Positions 29,252 to 38,555 of a stretch of DNA of 64,000 nt are shown one piece after another. The notes under the pieces were generated by a model. The model was given only the letters and a program-made list of their open reading frames with translations. It was not told the origin of the DNA and did no database searches. Made by a program: the position numbers and the translations under genes. The stretch spans positions 1 to 64,000 of the forward strand of contig NZ_WOXT01000004.1 in the NCBI RefSeq assembly GCF_009740395.1. Direction: 5' to 3'. Position 1 is the stretch's first letter; each line of letters opens with the position of its first letter. This DNA comes from Noviluteimonas gilva. GTDB taxonomy: Bacteria; Pseudomonadota; Gammaproteobacteria; Xanthomonadales; Xanthomonadaceae.

Positions 29252-32095
29252 GTGGACAGTCTCCTGAAGCAGTTTGCGCAGTCCTCCCAGCTCGGCGCCA
29301 ATGCCGCCTATCTCGAGGACTTGTACGAGCAGTACCTCGTCGCCCCGGAGTCGGTGGGGCCCAAATGGAAGGCGTATTTCGACGGCCTGAAGGGTCGCGA
29401 AGCCGGTGACGTCCCGCACAGCGTGGTGATGGAACAGGTGGCCGATGCCGGCCGCCGTGCCGCACGCGGCCTGCTCGACGCACCCGCCGCCACTGGCGCG
29501 GGCGATGCCCGCGAGCGTTCGGTCGGCCGCCTGATCACCGCCTATCGTTCGCGCGGCCACCTGCAGGCCAACCTCGATCCGCTCGGCATGGCCGTCAAGC
29601 CCGATGCGCCCGACCTGGCGCTCGGCTTCCACCATCTGTCCGAAGGCGACCTCGACGCCGAGTTCTCCACCGGCGGCCTCGCCGGCCAGCAGCGCATGAA
29701 GCTGCGCGACATCGTCGGCGTGCTGAAGTCCACCTACACCGGCCCGATCGGCGTGGAGTTCATGCACATCACCGACGTCGAACAACGTCGCTGGATGCAG
29801 GAACGCCTGGAAACCGCCGGCGGCAACTACGGCCGCACGCCGGAGCAGAAGGCCCGCATCCTCGAGCGCCTCACGGCCGCCGAAGGCCTCGAGCGCTACC
29901 TGCACACCAAGTACGTCGGCCAGAAGCGCTTCTCGCTGGAAGGCGGCGACAGCCTGATCCCGATGCTCGACGTCATCATCGCCCGCGGCGGTGGAGACGG
30001 CGTGCGCGAAGTCGTGATGGGCATGGCCCACCGCGGCCGCCTCAACGTGCTGGTCAACACGCTCGGCAAGCCGCCGCGCAAGTTGTTCGACGAGTTCGAA
30101 GGCAAGTTCGAACACGACGATCGCGCGCACACCGGCGACGTGAAATACCACATGGGCTTCTCCGCCGATGTCGCCTCCCCGGGCGGCCCGGTGCATCTCG
30201 CGCTCGCGTTCAATCCTTCGCACCTGGAAATCGTCGACCCGGTGGTCGTCGGCTCCGTGCGTTCGCGCCAGATGCGCCGCAAGGACACCGAGCGCAAGTC
30301 CGTCTTGCCGATCCTGATGCACGGCGACGCCGCGTTCGCCGGCCAGGGCGTGGTGATGGAACTGTTCCAGATGTCGCAGGCGCGCGGCTTCAATGTCGGC
30401 GGCACGCTGCACATCGTCATCAACAACCAGGTCGGCTTCACGACCAGCGCCGCGGAAGACGCGCGTTCCACGTTGTATTGCACGGACGTCGCCAAGATGG
30501 TCGGCGCGCCGGTGCTGCACGTGAACGGCGACGACCCGGAAGCCGTCGCGTTCGTCGCCGAAATTGCATACGACTTCCGCCAGCGCTTCCTGAAGGACGT
30601 CGTCGTCGATCTCGTCTGCTACCGCCGCCACGGCCACAACGAGGCCGACGAGCCGGCGGCCACGCAGCCGCTGATGTACCAGAAGATCCGCGCGATGAAG
30701 ACCACGCGCGAGCTCTACGCCGCCAAGCTCGACGCCATGGGCGAGATCAAGGCCGATCAGTCGCAGGCGATGGTCGATGCGTTGCGCAACAAGCTCGATG
30801 CCGGCGAAGTCACGACCGAAGTGGTCGAAGTCACGGGCGATGAGTTCACCGTCGACTGGTCGCGCTTCAAGGCCAAGCTGTCCGATCCGGTCGACACGAA
30901 AGTGCCGCGCAAGGAACTCGACAAGCTTGCCGCGCAAATCAACACGATCCCCGACACCGTCAAGCTGCATCCGCGCGTGGCGAAGATCTACGAAGACCGC
31001 CGCAAGATGGCGGCCGGCGAAGTGCCGGGCGACTGGGGCTTCGCGGAAAACCTCGCGTACGCGACGTTGCTGACCGAAGGCAACAAGCTGCGCCTGGTCG
31101 GCCAGGACTGCGGCCGCGGCACGTTCTTCCACCGCCACGCGATCCTGCACGACCAGAACACCGACGCGTACTACCTGCCGCTGCGCGAACTGGTGCAGGA
31201 CAAGAAGGACGTGGCGATCATCGATTCGCTGCTCAGCGAAGAAGCGGTCATGGCGTTCGAATACGGCTACGCCACCGCCGATCCCATGACGCTCGACATC
31301 TGGGAAGCCCAGTTCGGCGATTTCGCCAACGGCGCGCAGGTGGTGATCGACCAGTTCCTGTCGTCGGGCGAAGCCAAGTGGGGGCGCCTGTGCGGCCTGG
31401 CGCTGTTCCTGCCGCACGGCTACGAAGGCCAGGGCCCGGAACACAGCTCCGCGCGTCTTGAACGCTTCCTGCAGTTGTGCGCGCTCGACAACATGCTCGT
31501 CTGCACGCCGACCACGCCGGCGCAGGCCTTCCACATGATCCGCCGCCAGCAGCGCATGGATACGCGCAAGCCGCTCGTGGTCATGACGCCGAAGTCGCTG
31601 CTGCGCCACAAGCTCGCGGTCTCCTCGCTCGACGAACTGGCGAAGGGCGAGTTCCAGGAATTGATCCCGGCAAGCAACGTCTCGTCGAAGGCCGCCGACC
31701 TGAAGAAGGTCAAGCGCGTCGTCGTGTGCGGCGGCAAGGTCTACTACGACCTGATCGAAGAAGCGACCAAGCGCGAGATCAAGGACGTGGCGATCGTGCG
31801 CGTCGAACAGCTCTATCCCTTCCCGCGCGCCAAGCTCGTCGCGGAACTGCAGCGCTTCCCCTCGGCCACCGAAGTCGTGTGGTGCCAGGAAGAACCGCAG
31901 AACCAGGGCGCGTGGTACCAGATCCAGCACCACCTGCGCTTCTGCCTGCAGCCCAAGCAGACGCTCAACTACGTCGGCCGTTTGCGTTCGCCCTCGCCCG
32001 CCGCGGGACACCTTGCCGAACACGTCGCCGAGCAGACCGCGCTCGTCGCCGATGCACTGGTCAATCCCGTGCATGGCGACGCGTGCCCGGAATGA
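29252..32095 (+). CDS. sucA: 2-Oxoglutarate dehydrogenase E1 component
   Basis: Thiamine-diphosphate-dependent decarboxylase of the 2-oxoglutarate dehydrogenase complex; it decarboxylates 2-oxoglutarate and passes the succinyl group to the lipoyl domain of SucB. The protein has about 947 residues. SLLKQFAQSSQLGANAAYLEDLYEQYL is the family N-terminus that docks to E2; GMAHRGRLNVLVN, LHIVINNQVGFTT and YRRHGHNEADEP are core E1 motifs; FLPHGYEGQGPEHSSARLERFLQL is in the C-terminal half. I choose the GTG at 29252, which gives (M)DSLLKQF; a TTG at 29204 would add 16 unconserved residues. It heads sucA-sucB-lpd. Confidence 0.95.
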   Translation: MDSLLKQFAQSSQLGANAAYLEDLYEQYLVAPESVGPKWKAYFDGLKGREAGDVPHSVVMEQVADAGRRAARGLLDAPAATGAGDARERSVGRLITAYRSRGHLQANLDPLGMAVKPDAPDLALGFHHLSEGDLDAEFSTGGLAGQQRMKLRDIVGVLKSTYTGPIGVEFMHITDVEQRRWMQERLETAGGNYGRTPEQKARILERLTAAEGLERYLHTKYVGQKRFSLEGGDSLIPMLDVIIARGGGDGVREVVMGMAHRGRLNVLVNTLGKPPRKLFDEFEGKFEHDDRAHTGDVKYHMGFSADVASPGGPVHLALAFNPSHLEIVDPVVVGSVRSRQMRRKDTERKSVLPILMHGDAAFAGQGVVMELFQMSQARGFNVGGTLHIVINNQVGFTTSAAEDARSTLYCTDVAKMVGAPVLHVNGDDPEAVAFVAEIAYDFRQRFLKDVVVDLVCYRRHGHNEADEPAATQPLMYQKIRAMKTTRELYAAKLDAMGEIKADQSQAMVDALRNKLDAGEVTTEVVEVTGDEFTVDWSRFKAKLSDPVDTKVPRKELDKLAAQINTIPDTVKLHPRVAKIYEDRRKMAAGEVPGDWGFAENLAYATLLTEGNKLRLVGQDCGRGTFFHRHAILHDQNTDAYYLPLRELVQDKKDVAIIDSLLSEEAVMAFEYGYATADPMTLDIWEAQFGDFANGAQVVIDQFLSSGEAKWGRLCGLALFLPHGYEGQGPEHSSARLERFLQLCALDNMLVCTPTTPAQAFHMIRRQQRMDTRKPLVVMTPKSLLRHKLAVSSLDELAKGEFQELIPASNVSSKAADLKKVKRVVVCGGKVYYDLIEEATKREIKDVAIVRVEQLYPFPRAKLVAELQRFPSATEVVWCQEEPQNQGAWYQIQHHLRFCLQPKQTLNYVGRLRSPSPAAGHLAEHVAEQTALVADALVNPVHGDACPE

Positions 32096-32131
32096 TCGCT
32101 CGCACCCCTTATCGAACCCAGGACGCCTGAT

Positions 32132-33352
32132 ATGGCCATCGAAGTCAAAGTTCCGGTCCTTCCCGAATCCGTTTCCGACGCGACCATCGCGACCTGGCAC
32201 AAGAAGGCAGGCGACGCCGTCAAGCGCGACGAAAACCTGCTGGACCTGGAGACCGACAAGGTCGTGCTCGAAGTCCCCTCGCCCGTCGACGGGGTGCTGA
32301 AGGAAATCAAGTTCGAAGAAGGCGCGACCGTCACCTCGCAGCAGGTCATCGCTGTCATCGAGGAAGGCGCCGCCGCCGCGGCAACGCCCGCGAAGGCGGA
32401 AGCGCCGAAGGCCGAAGCCCCGAAGGCCGAAGCACAGGCGCCTGCCAAGAGCGCGGCTGTCGCTGCACCCGCCGCGCCTGCGAAGGCCGCGCCTGCCGCC
32501 GCCACCGGCGAACTCCCGCCGGGCGCGCGTTTCACCGCCGCGTCCGAAGGCATCGATCCCTCGCAGGTCGAAGGCACCGGCCGCCGTGGCGCGGTGACGA
32601 AGGAAGATCTCGTCAACTACGCGAAGGCCGGCGGCACCGTCGCCGCTTCGGCGCGCCCGGAACAGCGCGTGCCGATGACGCGCATGCGCGCGCGCATCGC
32701 CGAACGCCTGATGCAGTCGAAGAACTCCATCGCGATGCTGACGTCCTTCAACGAGGTCAACCTCGCGAAGGTCATGCAGATGCGCAAGGATCTCGGCGAA
32801 CAGTTCGAGAAGGCCAACGGCATCAAGCTCGGCTTCATGAGCTTCTTCGCCAAGGCCGCCGCCAATGCACTCGCGCGCCACCCGGCCGTCAACGCGTCGG
32901 TCGATGGCAACGACGTCATCTATCACGGCTATGCCGACATCTCGATCGCGGTGTCGACCGAGAAGGGGTTGGTCACGCCGGTGCTGCGCAACGTCGAGCG
33001 CATGGGCTTCGCCGAAATCGAAGCGGGCATCGCGGCGTACGCGAAGGCCGCGCGCGAAGGCGGCCTGAAGCTGGAAGACCTCCAGGGCGGCACGTTCACG
33101 ATCACCAACGGCGGCACCTTCGGTTCGCTGATGTCCACGCCGATCGTCAATCCGCCGCAGAGCGCGATCCTCGGCATGCACGCCATCAAGGAGCGCGCGA
33201 TCGTCGAGAACGGCGCCGTCGTCGCCGCGCCGATGATGTACATCGCGCTGAGCTACGACCACCGCATCATCGACGGCAAGGACGCGGTGCTGTTCCTGGT
33301 CGACATCAAGAACCAGCTCGAAAATCCGCACCGCATGCTGTTGGGGATGTAA
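32132..33352 (+). CDS. sucB: Dihydrolipoyllysine-residue succinyltransferase (E2 of the 2-oxoglutarate dehydrogenase complex)
   Basis: Core of the complex, 406 residues: transfers succinyl from lipoate to CoA. Residues 1-78 are one lipoyl domain with the lipoyl-lysine in [11 protein letters not shown] (about residue 43). A mobile Ala-Pro-Lys-Glu linker (about 80-125) with repeated APKAE units follows. The E1/E3-binding domain is about 128-165 ([21 protein letters not shown]), and the catalytic domain runs to the C-terminus with [16 protein letters not shown] (catalytic His-Asp). It lies 36 bases after sucA and 5 bases before lpd. Confidence 0.96.
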   Translation: MAIEVKVPVLPESVSDATIATWHKKAGDAVKRDENLLDLETDKVVLEVPSPVDGVLKEIKFEEGATVTSQQVIAVIEEGAAAAATPAKAEAPKAEAPKAEAQAPAKSAAVAAPAAPAKAAPAAATGELPPGARFTAASEGIDPSQVEGTGRRGAVTKEDLVNYAKAGGTVAASARPEQRVPMTRMRARIAERLMQSKNSIAMLTSFNEVNLAKVMQMRKDLGEQFEKANGIKLGFMSFFAKAAANALARHPAVNASVDGNDVIYHGYADISIAVSTEKGLVTPVLRNVERMGFAEIEAGIAAYAKAAREGGLKLEDLQGGTFTITNGGTFGSLMSTPIVNPPQSAILGMHAIKERAIVENGAVVAAPMMYIALSYDHRIIDGKDAVLFLVDIKNQLENPHRMLLGM

Positions 33353-33357
33353 TCGAC

Positions 33358-34797
33358 ATGGCTGAGACCGCTCTCAAAGAGAATTTTGACGTCATCGTGA
33401 TCGGTGCCGGCCCCGCCGGTTACCACGCCGCCATCCGCGCCGCGCAGCTGGGCCTGAAGACCGCGTGCATCGACGCCGCGCTCGGCAAGGACGGCAAGCC
33501 CGCCCTCGGCGGCACGTGCCTGCGCGTGGGTTGCATCCCGTCCAAGGCGCTGCTCGACAGCTCGCGCCAGTTCTGGAACCTCACCCACCTGTTCGGCGAA
33601 CACGGCATCACCGCGACGAATCCGGCGATCGACATCGGCACGATGATCGGTCGGAAGGACAAGATCGTGAAGCAGTTCACCGGCGGCATCGCCATGCTGT
33701 TCAAGGCGAACAAGGTCACGCCGTATTACGGCTTCGGCCAGCTGCAGCCGGGCAACGTGGTCACCGTCAAGCAGCACGACGGCACGACCGTCGAGCTCAA
33801 GGGCACGAACGTCGTGATCGCGGCGGGTTCGGATTCGATCGAGCTGCCGTTCGCGAAGTTCGATGGCAAGACCATCGTCGACAACGTTGGCGCGCTCGAC
33901 TTCACCGAAGTGCCGAAGCGTTTGGGCGTGATCGGCGCCGGCGTGATCGGCCTGGAACTCGGTTCGGTGTGGAAGCGCCTGGGCGCCGAAGTCACCATCC
34001 TTGAAGCGCTGCCGGATTTCCTGGCCGCCGCCGATGCGGAAGTCGCCAAGACCGCCGCGCGCGAATTCAAGAAGCAGGGCCTCGACATTCGCCTCGGCGC
34101 GAAGGTGTCGAAGGCCGAAGTGAAGAAGAACGAAGTCGTTCTGACCTACACCGACGCCAAGGGCGAGCAGACGATCACCGTCGACAAGCTGCTGGTGTCG
34201 GTCGGCCGTCGCGCGGCGACCAAGGGTCTTCTCGCGGAAGGTACGGGCGTCAAGCTCGACCAGCGCGGCATGATCGAAGTCGACGAGCATTGCCACACCG
34301 GCGTGGACGGCGTGTGGGCCGTCGGCGATTGCGTGCGCGGCCCGATGCTGGCGCACAAGGGCTTCGAGGAAGGCATCGCGGTGGCCGAGTTGATCGCGGG
34401 CCTGCCGGGCCACGTCAACCTCGACACGATTCCGTGGGTCATCTACACCGAACCCGAGATCGCGTGGGTCGGCAAGACCGAAGAACAGCTCAAGGCCGAA
34501 GGCATCCCGTACAAGGCCGGCAGCTTCCCGTTCGCGGCGCTGGGCCGCGCGGTGGCGATGGCCGAACCGGCGGGCTTCGTGAAGGTCATCGCGCACGCGG
34601 AGACCGATCGCATCCTCGGCATGCACCTGGTCGGCGTGAATGTCTCCGAGCTCGTGCACGAAGGCGTGCTCGCGATGGAGTTCAGCGGCTCGGCCGACGA
34701 CCTCGCCCGCATCTGCCACGCGCATCCGACCCTGTCGGAAGCGGTGCACGACGCCGCGATGGCCGTGCACAAGAGAGCGATTCACAAGGCGAACTAA
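33358..34797 (+). CDS. lpdA: Dihydrolipoyl dehydrogenase (E3)
   Basis: FAD protein of 479 residues that reoxidises dihydrolipoamide, making NADH. It shows the FAD motif VIVIGAGPAGYHAAIRAAQLG, the redox disulfide GGTCLRVGCIPSKALL, the NAD motif RLGVIGAGVIGLELGSVWKRLG, and the C-terminal active-site HAHPTLSEAVHDAAM (His-Glu of the partner subunit). It is the last gene of the suc operon; the same E3 may serve pyruvate dehydrogenase too. A palindromic repeat follows it. Confidence 0.97.
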   Translation: MAETALKENFDVIVIGAGPAGYHAAIRAAQLGLKTACIDAALGKDGKPALGGTCLRVGCIPSKALLDSSRQFWNLTHLFGEHGITATNPAIDIGTMIGRKDKIVKQFTGGIAMLFKANKVTPYYGFGQLQPGNVVTVKQHDGTTVELKGTNVVIAAGSDSIELPFAKFDGKTIVDNVGALDFTEVPKRLGVIGAGVIGLELGSVWKRLGAEVTILEALPDFLAAADAEVAKTAAREFKKQGLDIRLGAKVSKAEVKKNEVVLTYTDAKGEQTITVDKLLVSVGRRAATKGLLAEGTGVKLDQRGMIEVDEHCHTGVDGVWAVGDCVRGPMLAHKGFEEGIAVAELIAGLPGHVNLDTIPWVIYTEPEIAWVGKTEEQLKAEGIPYKAGSFPFAALGRAVAMAEPAGFVKVIAHAETDRILGMHLVGVNVSELVHEGVLAMEFSGSADDLARICHAHPTLSEAVHDAAMAVHKRAIHKAN

Positions 34798-34807
34798 GCG
34801 TTCGCCT

Positions 34808-34850
34808 GCGCCCCTCTCCCACCGGGAGAGGGGTTGGGGAGAGGGTCCGC
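34808..34850 (-). repeat. Palindromic repeat between lpdA and the methyltransferase gene
   Basis: CCCCTCTCCC / GGGAGAGGGG with a 3-base loop, followed by GGGGAGAGGGTC. Read on the minus strand it has the same plan as the repeats at 26954-27000 and 41130-41176 (CCCTC..CCCC, then a CCCCTCTCCC stem, then a GCGC end). Here it lies in a gap and may act as a transcript terminator or stabiliser of the suc mRNA. Confidence 0.75.
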
Positions 34851-34883
34851 AGCACCACGCATCCCAAGGGAGACGCATCGCCG

Positions 34884-35741
34884 ATGGTCGACACCAACCC
34901 CATCCGCAACGTCTCCGACACCGCGCTCTGGGTCGCCACCTATCGCGCGATGGAATCCGAGCGGTCCGACGCGCTCTTCAACGATCCCTACGCACGCCGC
35001 CTCGGCGGCGCACGCGGACAGGCGATCGTCGAAGCACTGCCTTCCGGCTCTGAAACCAGCTGGCCGCTCGTCGTGCGCACGTGCGTGATGGACGACATCG
35101 TGCAACGCCTCGTGCGCGCCGGTGCGAAGACCGTGCTGAATCTCGCCGCAGGCCTCGACGCACGTCCGTATCGCCTGAACCTCCCCGCCGACCTGCGCTG
35201 GCTGCATGTCGACATGCCGGAGATGGTCGACTACTTCCGCACCGGCATGGCCGGCGAAACGCCGAAGTGCCGGCTCGAATTCATTCCCGCCGACCTGCGC
35301 GACGCCGACACGCGCCGCGCGGTGTTCGCGAAAGCGGCCGAAGAAGGCCCGGTGTTCGCGATCACCGAAGGGCTGCTGATCTATCTGGAAGCCAGCGACG
35401 TCGCCGCGCTCGCGCGCGACCTGCACGACGTCGCGCATGCCCGCTGGTGGCTGATGGACCTGGCCTCCCCTCGCCTGCTGAAGATGCTGGAAAAGCGCTG
35501 GTCGCCGACGCTCAAGAGCGGCAATGCGCCGTTCCGCTTCGGTCCGGCCGAAGGCACCGCGTTCTTCGCAAACGCCGGCTGGCGCGAAAGCGAATGGCAT
35601 CCGACGTGGACCGATGCGATGCGCCTGAATCGCAAACCGCGCGGCGCGAACTTCTGGAACTTCCTGTTGAACATTTCGCCGCGCAAGCATCGCGAGGCGA
35701 ACTTGCGCATGTCGGGCATCGCGCTGCTGGAGTCCAATTGA
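34884..35741 (+). CDS. Class I SAM-dependent methyltransferase, leucine carboxyl methyltransferase (PPM1/LCM) family
   Basis: Protein of 285 residues. NVSDTALWVATYRAMESERSDALFNDPYARRLGG is the characteristic N-terminus of the bacterial PPM1/LCM family, and VLNLAAGLDARPYRL is its SAM motif. FAITEGLLIYLEASDVAALARDL is the post-motif stretch. Bacterial members methylate small-molecule or unknown carboxylates and O-sites (some act on polyketides); the substrate here cannot be told. The start ATG at 34884 has AAGGGAGA upstream. Its stop overlaps the next start by one base. Confidence 0.88.
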   Translation: MVDTNPIRNVSDTALWVATYRAMESERSDALFNDPYARRLGGARGQAIVEALPSGSETSWPLVVRTCVMDDIVQRLVRAGAKTVLNLAAGLDARPYRLNLPADLRWLHVDMPEMVDYFRTGMAGETPKCRLEFIPADLRDADTRRAVFAKAAEEGPVFAITEGLLIYLEASDVAALARDLHDVAHARWWLMDLASPRLLKMLEKRWSPTLKSGNAPFRFGPAEGTAFFANAGWRESEWHPTWTDAMRLNRKPRGANFWNFLLNISPRKHREANLRMSGIALLESN

Positions 35742-36334
35742 TGCGATCGGTGTGCGTGTACTGCGGATCGAACATGGGCGCGCGCCCGGAATACGCGCAG
35801 AAAGCCACCGCACTCGGCACGCGCCTGGCACGAGAAGGTCTCGCCGTGGTCTACGGCGGCGGTAACGTGGGCTTGATGGGCGTCGTCGCGGACGCCGCGC
35901 TCGCGGCCGGTGGTGAAGTGATCGGCGTGATCCCGGAACAACTCGTCGGCTGGGAAGTCGCGCATACGGGCCTGACGCGCCTGGACGTCGTCGCCAACAT
36001 GCACGAACGCAAGGCGCGCATGTTCGATCTCAGCGATGCCTTCGTCGCGCTGCCCGGCGGCTTCGGCACGCTGGACGAAATGTTCGAGATGCTCACCTGG
36101 CGCCAGCTCGGCCTCGGCGACAAACCGTGTGCATTCCTCGACGTCGAAGGGTTCTACGAACCGCTCGCCGCGATGATGGACCGCATGGTCGAGGAACGCT
36201 TCCTCCACGCCGACCAACGCCGCGACCTCTGGCACGGCGACGACCTCGACGCGTTGCTCGCGTGGATGCGCGCGTACGAACCGGCGCATGCTTCGAAGCA
36301 CATGGACGGCAAACGCCGAAAGGATCTCCGCTGA
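35741..36334 (+). CDS. LOG family protein (nucleoside 5'-monophosphate phosphoribohydrolase-like)
   Basis: Rossmann-like protein of 197 residues. It has the LOG signature PGGFGTLDEMFEMLTWRQLG (PGGxGTxxE) and MHERKARM, plus GGGNVGLMGVVADAAL near the N-terminus. Family members cleave nucleoside monophosphates to base and ribose 5-phosphate (cytokinin activation in plants and some bacteria) and were long mislabelled lysine decarboxylase. It overlaps both neighbours by one base, forming a tight operon with the methyltransferase and the YhdH-like reductase. Confidence 0.9.
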   Translation: MRSVCVYCGSNMGARPEYAQKATALGTRLAREGLAVVYGGGNVGLMGVVADAALAAGGEVIGVIPEQLVGWEVAHTGLTRLDVVANMHERKARMFDLSDAFVALPGGFGTLDEMFEMLTWRQLGLGDKPCAFLDVEGFYEPLAAMMDRMVEERFLHADQRRDLWHGDDLDALLAWMRAYEPAHASKHMDGKRRKDLR

Positions 36335-37329
36335 TGACCGACGTGCCCGCACAGTTCGCCGCCTTCCGCATCCACGACGACGCCGCGGGGTATCGCAGCG
36401 GCATCGAGCAGATTGCGCTCGATGATCTCGCGCCGGGCGAAGTCGTCATTCGCGCCGTGTTCTCGTCGGTCAACTACAAGGACGCGCTTGCGGGCACGGG
36501 CAAGGGGAAGATCCTGCGCAAGTTTCCGCTGGTGGGCGGAATCGATGTCGCGGGGCATGTCGTCGCGTCCACCGACCCGCGCTTCAAGGAAGGCGACGCG
36601 GTCCTCGCCACCGGCAGCGGCCTGAGCGAAACGCGCGACGGCGGTTATTCGCAGTACGTGCGTCTGCCGGCGCAGTGGACGATCGCGCTGCCCGACGGCT
36701 TGTCGCTGCGCGAAAGCATGATCCTCGGCACCGCGGGTTTCACCGCGGCGCTCGCGCTGCTGCGCATGGAAGACAACCGGCAAACGCCGGCGCTCGGGCC
36801 GCTCGCGGTGACGGGCGCGACGGGGGGCGTCGGTTCGCTCGCGGTCGCGATCTTCACGCGCGCCGGTTACAACGTGCACGCGATCAGCGGCAAGCCCGAC
36901 GCAGCGGCGTATCTGCGCGACCTGGGCGCCACCGAAATCCTCACCCGCGACGCGCTCGCGACCACGCGCCCGATGGAAACCGCGCGCTTCGGCGGCGGCC
37001 TGGACAACGTCGGCGGCGCGATGCTCACCAGCCTGCTCGCGCAGACCGCGCCCTACGGCAACGTCGCCAGCGCGGGCCTGGCCGCATCGCCCGCGCTGGA
37101 CGCGACCGTGATGCCCTTCATCATCCGCGGCGTCTCGCTGCTGGGCGTGGCCTCGGCCGGCACGGCGCGCGATATCCGCGAGGAAGTGTGGTGTCGCCTC
37201 GCATCGGACTGGAAGCCGGCGCAGTTGGAACGCATCTGCACGCGGGAGGCGGGGCTGGAGGAATTGCCCCTGGTCTTCGACACCATGCTGGCCGGCGCCT
37301 CCTTCGGGCGCACTTTGGTCCGCCTGTAA
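36334..37329 (+). CDS. YhdH/YhfP-type quinone oxidoreductase (acrylyl-CoA reductase-like)
   Basis: Zinc-free medium-chain dehydrogenase/reductase of 331 residues, using NADPH. It has SSVNYKDALAGTGKGKILRKFPLVGGIDVAG, typical of the YhdH/AcuI group, and LAVTGATGGVGSLAVAIFTRAGYNV (AxxGxxG nucleotide motif). AcuI reduces acryloyl-CoA to propionyl-CoA, which detoxifies it; whether this one does so is unproved. It is the last gene of the three-gene overlapping cluster. Confidence 0.85.
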   Translation: MTDVPAQFAAFRIHDDAAGYRSGIEQIALDDLAPGEVVIRAVFSSVNYKDALAGTGKGKILRKFPLVGGIDVAGHVVASTDPRFKEGDAVLATGSGLSETRDGGYSQYVRLPAQWTIALPDGLSLRESMILGTAGFTAALALLRMEDNRQTPALGPLAVTGATGGVGSLAVAIFTRAGYNVHAISGKPDAAAYLRDLGATEILTRDALATTRPMETARFGGGLDNVGGAMLTSLLAQTAPYGNVASAGLAASPALDATVMPFIIRGVSLLGVASAGTARDIREEVWCRLASDWKPAQLERICTREAGLEELPLVFDTMLAGASFGRTLVRL

Positions 37330-37351
37330 TCGAAAACAGGACACACGCGGC

Positions 37352-37379
37352 TTGCCTAGCGGGGCAGCCCAGCTAGAAT
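37352..37379 (+). promoter_or_regulatory. Promoter of the response regulator gene
   Basis: TTGCCT at 37352-37357 and TAGAAT at 37374-37379 with a 16-base spacer, 25 bases before the start codon. Confidence 0.65.
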
Positions 37380-37404
37380 GCGCCGAGATTCTCCGGGGAC
37401 CCCC

Positions 37405-37800
37405 ATGGCTCGCATCCTGATCGTCGACGACTCGCCCTCCCAGCTGATGGGCATTCGCCGCATCGTCGAAAAACTTGGCCACGAAGCGCTCACCGCCGAA
37501 GACGGCGCCGCGGGCGTGGAAGCCGCCAAGCGCGAGTTGCCCGACCTGATCCTGATGGACGTGGTGATGCCGAACCTCAACGGGTTCCAGGCCACGCGTT
37601 CGATCACGCGCGAGGCCACTACCAAGCACATCCCGATCGTGCTGGTGACCACGAAGGACCAGGACACCGACCGTGTGTGGGGCATGCGCCAGGGTGCGAA
37701 GGCCTACATCACCAAGCCTTTCAGCGAATCCGAACTCGCCGACATGATCCAGCAGATGCTGGGCGGCGAAGCGCCGCCGGCGCCTGCATCCGAAGAATGA
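37405..37800 (+). CDS. Single-domain response regulator, PilH-like
   Basis: Receiver-only CheY-type protein of 131 residues: ILIVDDSPSQ (acidic pocket), phosphoacceptor Asp in LILMDVVMPNLNGFQATRSI (about residue 52), VLVTTKDQDTDRVWGMRQGAKAYITKPF (Thr and Lys switch residues). The run VTTKDQ-TD-VWG-RQGA is characteristic of PilH/PilG, which tune type IV pilus twitching through the Chp system. No other pil or chp genes are present in the window, so the link rests on sequence alone. It has its own promoter and terminator. Confidence 0.75.
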   Translation: MARILIVDDSPSQLMGIRRIVEKLGHEALTAEDGAAGVEAAKRELPDLILMDVVMPNLNGFQATRSITREATTKHIPIVLVTTKDQDTDRVWGMRQGAKAYITKPFSESELADMIQQMLGGEAPPAPASEE

Positions 37801-37803
37801 CCC

Positions 37804-37823
37804 ACCTCCCCTGCAGGGGAGGT
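37804..37823. repeat. Perfect 20-base palindrome (ACCTCCCC-TGCA-GGGGAGGT)
   Basis: Directly follows the response regulator stop codon. It resembles the stems of the other CCCTCCCC/GGGGAGGG repeats of the window, though shorter. Confidence 0.7.
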
Positions 37824-37824
37824 C

Positions 37825-37858
37825 AAAAAGAAGCCCGCCACACGGCGGGTTTCTTTTT
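37825..37858 (+). terminator. Intrinsic terminator of the response regulator gene
   Basis: Stem AAAAAGAAGCCCGCC / GGCGGGTTTCTTTTT with one G.U-type mismatch and an ACAC loop; the T-rich 3' arm forms the U-tract. Confidence 0.9.
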
Positions 37859-37920
37859 GGGTGGGGTAAGCGCCGAGGTGCAGCACGTAGACCCATTCGT
37901 TGCTGTTGCTTGTTCGCCGA

Positions 37921-38103
37921 CACCAGATTGGCGCATCGGCGCGCCGCATTGAAGGCCACATTGCTCCGCAAGAGCTCACGCTCCGCAATGTGACCTTCAA
38001 CGCGACGACCGCTGCGCATCAGGCCTGATGGTCTCTCGACAGCACCTGATGAATGTTTGCGATACGCGCTGATGGGTGCGCGCCGACTGCCAGCACACCA
38101 GAT
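37921..38103 (-). repeat. Interspersed element, copy A1
   Basis: Read on the minus strand it starts with TCTGGTGTGCTGGC (38089-38102). After about 75 bases comes GCGCAGCGG, then a long hairpin with 16-base arms at 37985-38000 and 37949-37964 (one G.T pair), then a GCGGCGCGCCGATGCGCC tail. Copies A2 (38361-38555) and B (53058-53250) share this order. Confidence 0.85.
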
Positions 38104-38360
38104 GGACGGAACGTCGCCCACCTCGGCGCGCGCACCGTCGTGACTTCGTCGCCTCTGGCAGGCGACGTTCCTCGCGGCGATCTGAGGGGCGAAGCGGCGA
38201 AGCGGTGCTTCTCTCCCTTCGGGAGAGAAGATGGGACCTCAGCGCAGCCGCTCTGCCATCAACTCGCCGCGAAGGCGCCGATGCCCGAGAGAGGACATCG
38301 AGGAGAACGCGCGACCGGAGCTCGGCTCCAAGATGTCCTCGACGGGCAAGGCGTCCGCCC

Positions 38361-38555
38361 GTCTGGTGTGCTGGCTGTAGGCGCGCATCCATCAACAAGC
38401 GACGCAACCATCCCCACCAAGCTGTCGAGCAACCCGACGAATAGCGCGCAGTGGACGTCGCGTTGAAGGCCACATTGCGGAGCTTGAGCTCTTGCGGAGC
38501 AATGTGGCCTTCAATGCGGCGCGCCGCTGCGCCCGTCTGGTGGAGCCGCACCACC
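38361..38555 (+). repeat. Interspersed element, copy A2
   Basis: Same order as A1 in the opposite orientation: GTCTGGTGTGCTGGC at 38361-38375, about 75 bases, GCGCAGTGG, then perfect 16-base arms TTGAAGGCCACATTGC (38463-38478) and its complement (38499-38514), then GCGGCGCGCCG. With A1 it forms a large inverted pair around 250 bases. Confidence 0.85.

Noticed and set aside
29162-33331. 1389-codon minus-strand frame opposite sucA-sucB
   Set aside because: Shadow frame of sucA and sucB; composition is typical of antisense GC-rich frames and no domain is seen.
38053-38466. Small protein genes in the repeat regions (38053-38466, 52960-53256)
   Set aside because: Frames run through the interspersed element on either strand, differ between copies, and have no ribosome-binding sites; similar peptides arise wherever the repeat lies.
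38461-38520. Possible integron attC site
   Set aside because: The inverted repeat has the right shape, but the required RYYYAAC / GTTRRRY ends are absent and no integrase is present.
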